In this document: in pieces, positions 5,799-8,601 of the stretch
How positions within the stretch are numbered: position 1 is the stretch's first letter
Layout of the letters: each line of letters starts with the position of its first letter
Assembly (NCBI GenBank): GCA_002366675.1
Contig: DFBO01000224.1
Span: forward strand, 1-8,601
Direction: 5' to 3'
Length of the DNA stretch: 8,601 nt
DNA from: Flavobacteriaceae bacterium UBA3078
GTDB lineage: Bacteria > Bacteroidota > Bacteroidia > Flavobacteriales > Flavobacteriaceae
Notes under the pieces: generated by a model
The model's database searches: none
The model's input: the letters and a program-made list of their open reading frames with translations, nothing else
Told to the model about the DNA's origin: nothing
Position numbers and translations under genes: made by a program

Positions 5799-7064
5799 TT
5801 ACTCTTTTGGATACCGATTAACATCTTTATGTTGCCAAATAAGGTTTGCAATAGTCCATTTTCCATCTAACTTGATTAGGTGTAAATATTCTACCCAATT
5901 ATCTGAAACTAATTTAACGTTTGCTATACGATTATAGATATCGAGTATGGTTATGTTATTTGTTGGATTTAAAGGGAACTTTGTGTTTGATTTATTCCAA
6001 GATGTAGCAAAATCAATCATTTGAGTTTTGGTTGTTGCTCTTGCGTATTCTTTTTTTGTTTCTCTATCCCAACCAATTGTAATTTTATTTAGACTATCAT
6101 TCATGACCTCTCTCATTAATTCTGGTTTTAAATCTTGAAGAGCTACTAAATAACCAGTTGCTATTCTTCTAATTTCTAAAGAATCTATTTGTGATGCTTT
6201 TGATGCTAATTCAATTTTAGAATTTGTTGGGATGTCTCTAGATCTAATTTGTTCATTTTGGGTGTTAAATTGATTTAGTCCAATTTGGTTGCCAAGATCA
6301 TCATATACTTTAATTCCGTAAGCAAAACCCCATTGATTCATTACCAAGTCATCATTTACATCATAATAACTATATTTTATATGGTTGCCATTCTCATCGA
6401 ATAAGTCATGATATGAGGCAGTGCCTTTATCATTATTTATAATATTTAATTTAGTGTCTAAATTATAATGTGCTTTTGGATTTTCATTTTTATCTAATAG
6501 AATCCCAGTTGTTCCAAATTTAAAATATGGTGATAAAGAAACTGGTTCGTTTATTAAATTATATCTATTTTCAATAATTAATTTTTTGTGTTTTTCCCAC
6601 TTATATTCTGCAATTCCCCAATTAGATTCCATTGGATGATTATCTACATCGAAAAATTGAAGCTTAGATTTGAAACCTTTACTATTATAGGTATATACTT
6701 CTTTAAATACGTCTCTGTCGTTAGAGATGCGTTTACCATTCTTATTATAAAACACTCTAATTTCTTGTCCCTCAGGATATGTTATGTCAACCTTATAAAC
6801 GCCTAATGATGCTAAAGGATGTTGTCTTTCTGTGTGATAATGGTTATTTGTAATCTCTATGATTTTTCCAGAGTTATTATATTTAAATCTATAATGTGAA
6901 GTTGATTTGGCTGTTTGCTCGTTAATAGGATATGTTCCTTCTAAATTTAAATAAGGAGAAACATGATTATATTTTAAATGTCTAAAATATTTAGTTGAAA
7001 AATTGTTTTGAGATTGTAAACATGTAGTAATACAAAATAATAGAAGTAATTTTAATAATTTCAT
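5799..7064 (-). CDS. Exported protein with YD-like repeats and C-terminal lumazine-binding/NTF2-like domain
   Basis: This is a 421-residue protein of unknown function. A hydrophobic signal peptide covers residues 1-18. Cys15 in ITTC is a poor lipobox, so signal peptidase I cleavage near Gln19 is more likely than lipidation. Residues about 45-285 hold short YD/RHS-like beta-strand units (such as YNNSGK, YNSKGF, FDENGN, YDDLGN). Within them a longer pattern, D-V-x-(7)-W-G-(I/F)-A, recurs at 139-152 and 235-248, exactly 96 residues apart, with a weaker copy near HPLASLGVYK. Residues about 296-418 resemble the NTF2-like lumazine-binding-2 family: a helical start (IRRIATGYLVALQDLKPELMREVM) and a closing strand pair (VEYLHLIKLDGKWTIANLIW). 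No catalytic motif is evident. It has its own terminator and stands 169 nt from the acyl-CoA dehydrogenase stop, so it is probably a single-gene unit. Confidence 0.8.
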   Translation of the reverse strand: MKLLKLLLLFCITTCLQSQNNFSTKYFRHLKYNHVSPYLNLEGTYPINEQTAKSTSHYRFKYNNSGKIIEITNNHYHTERQHPLASLGVYKVDITYPEGQEIRVFYNKNGKRISNDRDVFKEVYTYNSKGFKSKLQFFDVDNHPMESNWGIAEYKWEKHKKLIIENRYNLINEPVSLSPYFKFGTTGILLDKNENPKAHYNLDTKLNIINNDKGTASYHDLFDENGNHIKYSYYDVNDDLVMNQWGFAYGIKVYDDLGNQIGLNQFNTQNEQIRSRDIPTNSKIELASKASQIDSLEIRRIATGYLVALQDLKPELMREVMNDSLNKITIGWDRETKKEYARATTKTQMIDFATSWNKSNTKFPLNPTNNITILDIYNRIANVKLVSDNWVEYLHLIKLDGKWTIANLIWQHKDVNRYPKE

Positions 7065-7179
7065 GAGTGATTAGTTTTTTGAATGAGATAAAATTTAATT
7101 CTTGCCATTATATAACAATAATAGTACCAAAAAGATGGATCTGTTTTTAATCAACTTAATTTTAGGTGTGTTTTAAAAT

Positions 7180-7213
7180 AAAAAAAGTCGTTTCAATTTG
7201 AAACGACTTTTTT
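7180..7213 (-). terminator. Rho-independent terminator of the acyl-CoA dehydrogenase gene
   Basis: A perfect inverted repeat with 10-bp arms (7187-7196 and 7198-7207) around one central base is flanked by A7 at 7180-7186 and T6 at 7208-7213. In the minus direction it lies 20 nt past the stop codon at 7234 and ends in a U-run. Being symmetrical, it could terminate transcription in both directions, although no plus-strand gene arrives from the left. It is a near-copy of the terminator at 5748-5782, including bases just beyond the T-run (TTCCTT). Confidence 0.9.
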
Positions 7214-7233
7214 CCTTCTAACTAAACTTAATT

Positions 7234-8601
7234 TTAAAAACAATATTTATTTTCAGCTTTTACTTTTTCAGCAATAGCCAATCTTAAGTCTACAATATCT
7301 GGGTAGTTTGTGTATTTTACATAACGTTTTAACCCCATAAGCAACATACGTTGTTCGTCTCCTTCAGCAAAAGAAATAATACTTTCCTTTCCATTTTTCT
7401 CAACAATTGAAACAGCGTTATATAAGTATAATTTTGCCATAGCAATTTGAACAGCTTGTGCATCTTCGCCATAGCGTTTGGCATTTTTCTCAGCTCTAAG
7501 AAGTGCAGATTCTGCCATGTATATTTCTATTAAGATATCTGAAGCTGCTATTAATAATTGTTGATGACCATCTAACTCTGGGCCAAATTTTTGAACTGCA
7601 GCACCTGCAACCATTAAGAATACTTTCTTAATTTTTCCAATCATCTCTTTTTCTTCAGCAAATAATTCTGAATAATCTGGCGTATCAAAAGAAGGAATTC
7701 CCATCAACTCATCTTGAACTTTTTGAGCAGGACCTAATAAGTCAACATGACCTTTCATGGCTTTTTTAACTAGCATGCCAACTGATAGCATTCTATTAAT
7801 TTCATTTGTTCCTTCATAAATACGAGCAATTCGTGCATCTCTCCAAGCAGCTTCCATAGGAGTCTCTTCTGAGAATCCCATTCCACCAAAAATTTGAATC
7901 CCTTCATCTGCACAATTTTGTACATCTTCAGATACTGCTACTTTTAAGATAGAACATTCTATTGCATATTCTTCAACACCTTTAAGTTCTGCTTCTTGAT
8001 GAGAATTACCAGCAGCTTGACGCATAGCAATTCTATCTTCAATATTTTTTGCAGCTCTATAAGTTGCAGATTCTCCAGCATAAGCACTTGCTGCCATTTC
8101 TGCTAATTTGTATTTAATTGCTCCAAAGTCTGCTATAGGCGTGTTAAATTGTTTACGCTCGTTAGCGTATTGAACAGCAGTTGTTAAAATGCGTCTTTGC
8201 GAATCTAAACAAGCTCCTGCTAGTTTAATTCGACCAACATTAAGTGCGTTCATGGCAATTTTAAAACCTTCGCCACGACCAGCTAACATGTTTTCTACAG
8301 GAACTACAGTATCGCTATAGAATACTTGACGAGTAGAAGAGGCACGAATACCTAATTTGTGCTCTTCTTCACCTAGAGTGATTCCATTCGGATTATTTTT
8401 GTCGTATTCAACTATAAATCCTGTAATATTTTTATCGTTTTCAATTCTAGCAAAAACAATCATTAAATGACAAAATCCTGCATTAGAAATCCACATTTTC
8501 TGACCGTTAATTTTATAACTTTTCCCATCTTCCGATAGAGTAGCTGTTGTTTTTCCAGAATTGGCATCACTACCTGCTCCAGGTTCTGTTAAACAATAAG
8601 A
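7234..8601 (-). CDS. Acyl-CoA dehydrogenase, VLCAD-like (C-terminal 455 residues; 5' end outside window)
   Basis: This is an FAD-dependent enzyme of fatty acid beta-oxidation that oxidises acyl-CoA to trans-2-enoyl-CoA. The reading frame is open to base 8601, so the first in-frame ATG at 8496 is internal and not the start. The visible part begins with YCLTEPGAGSDA, family signature 1 in the flavin/substrate region. The FAD-binding QIFGGMGFSEETPMEAAWRDARI segment follows, and YEGTNE carries the likely catalytic base, Glu263 of the visible part. About 170 more residues follow the EGTNE motif, a C-terminal extension typical of VLCAD/ACAD9-type enzymes of about 600 residues rather than 380-residue short-chain forms. 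The segment after GGMGF has Ala where signature 2 usually has Arg/Lys. Relatives in Flavobacteriaceae often lie in a beta-oxidation operon after hydroxyacyl-CoA dehydrogenase and thiolase genes, which would be to the right. It ends in a strong terminator. Confidence 0.95.
   Translation of the reverse strand, partial: SYCLTEPGAGSDANSGKTTATLSEDGKSYKINGQKMWISNAGFCHLMIVFARIENDKNITGFIVEYDKNNPNGITLGEEEHKLGIRASSTRQVFYSDTVVPVENMLAGRGEGFKIAMNALNVGRIKLAGACLDSQRRILTTAVQYANERKQFNTPIADFGAIKYKLAEMAASAYAGESATYRAAKNIEDRIAMRQAAGNSHQEAELKGVEEYAIECSILKVAVSEDVQNCADEGIQIFGGMGFSEETPMEAAWRDARIARIYEGTNEINRMLSVGMLVKKAMKGHVDLLGPAQKVQDELMGIPSFDTPDYSELFAEEKEMIGKIKKVFLMVAGAAVQKFGPELDGHQQLLIAASDILIEIYMAESALLRAEKNAKRYGEDAQAVQIAMAKLYLYNAVSIVEKNGKESIISFAEGDEQRMLLMGLKRYVKYTNYPDIVDLRLAIAEKVKAENKYCF

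Noticed and set aside
5704..5937. Plus-strand open frame of 77 codons overlapping the terminator and the end of the 421-residue gene.
   Set aside because: It lies antisense to a convincing gene, crosses a terminator hairpin, has low-complexity Phe/Ser-rich content and shows no family resemblance.
6588..6806. Plus-strand open frame of 72 codons inside the 421-residue gene.
   Set aside because: It is antisense to the repeat-coding region, with no promoter-like sequence and no recognisable protein features.
8497..8601. Treating the ATG at 8496 as the start of the acyl-CoA dehydrogenase.
   Set aside because: The frame continues upstream through 35 further codons including the conserved LTEPGAGSDA signature, so the gene is cut by the window edge rather than starting at 8496.

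Overview
The window comes from an AT-rich genome of the Bacteroidota, most likely a marine or soil member of the Flavobacteriaceae. The evidence is the gene order (a Crp/Fnr regulator divergent from ccoI-ccoS-ccoN), the TAnnTTTG-type -7 promoter boxes, the absence of strong Shine-Dalgarno sequences, and exported proteins whose signal peptides are followed by Gln. There are seven complete or near-complete genes plus the first 17 codons of an eighth. All are on the minus strand except the regulator.

Left part (1-3495): a cytochrome cbb3 oxidase locus. Reading on the minus strand from about 2740, it holds ccoI (copper P-type ATPase), ccoS (small membrane assembly protein) and the start of ccoN (catalytic subunit), which leaves the window at base 1. 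A Crp/Fnr-family regulator is divergent from ccoI. Two near-identical 14-bp palindromes of the form ATGAY-N4-RTCAT lie at 302-315 and 2766-2779. Each is centred exactly 36.5 bp from the last base of a -7 box on the minus strand, as expected for class II activation of ccoI and, separately, of ccoS-ccoN. The inter-regulator copy would also cover the upstream part of the regulator's own promoter. The locus therefore looks like a low-oxygen regulatory circuit with an internal promoter and probable autoregulation.

Middle part (3498-5716): a signal-peptide-bearing M1-family metallopeptidase, followed 5 nt later on the same strand by a YdeI/OmdA-family protein. The latter converges on the regulator with only 2 bp between stop codons. 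Right part (5799-8601): an exported 421-residue protein with YD-like repeats and a C-terminal NTF2/lumazine-binding-like domain, then the C-terminal 455 residues of a VLCAD-type acyl-CoA dehydrogenase that runs off the right edge. Each of these two genes ends in a copy of the same hairpin terminator. The copy at 5756-5776 carries two changes that are G-U wobbles in the minus-strand transcript but mismatches on the plus strand.

I found no mobile element, CRISPR array, RNA gene or new multi-gene system. The content is mostly ordinary chromosomal genes. The strongest unexplained signal is the paired operator and promoter architecture of the cco locus. No intergenic stretch exceeds 300 bases.
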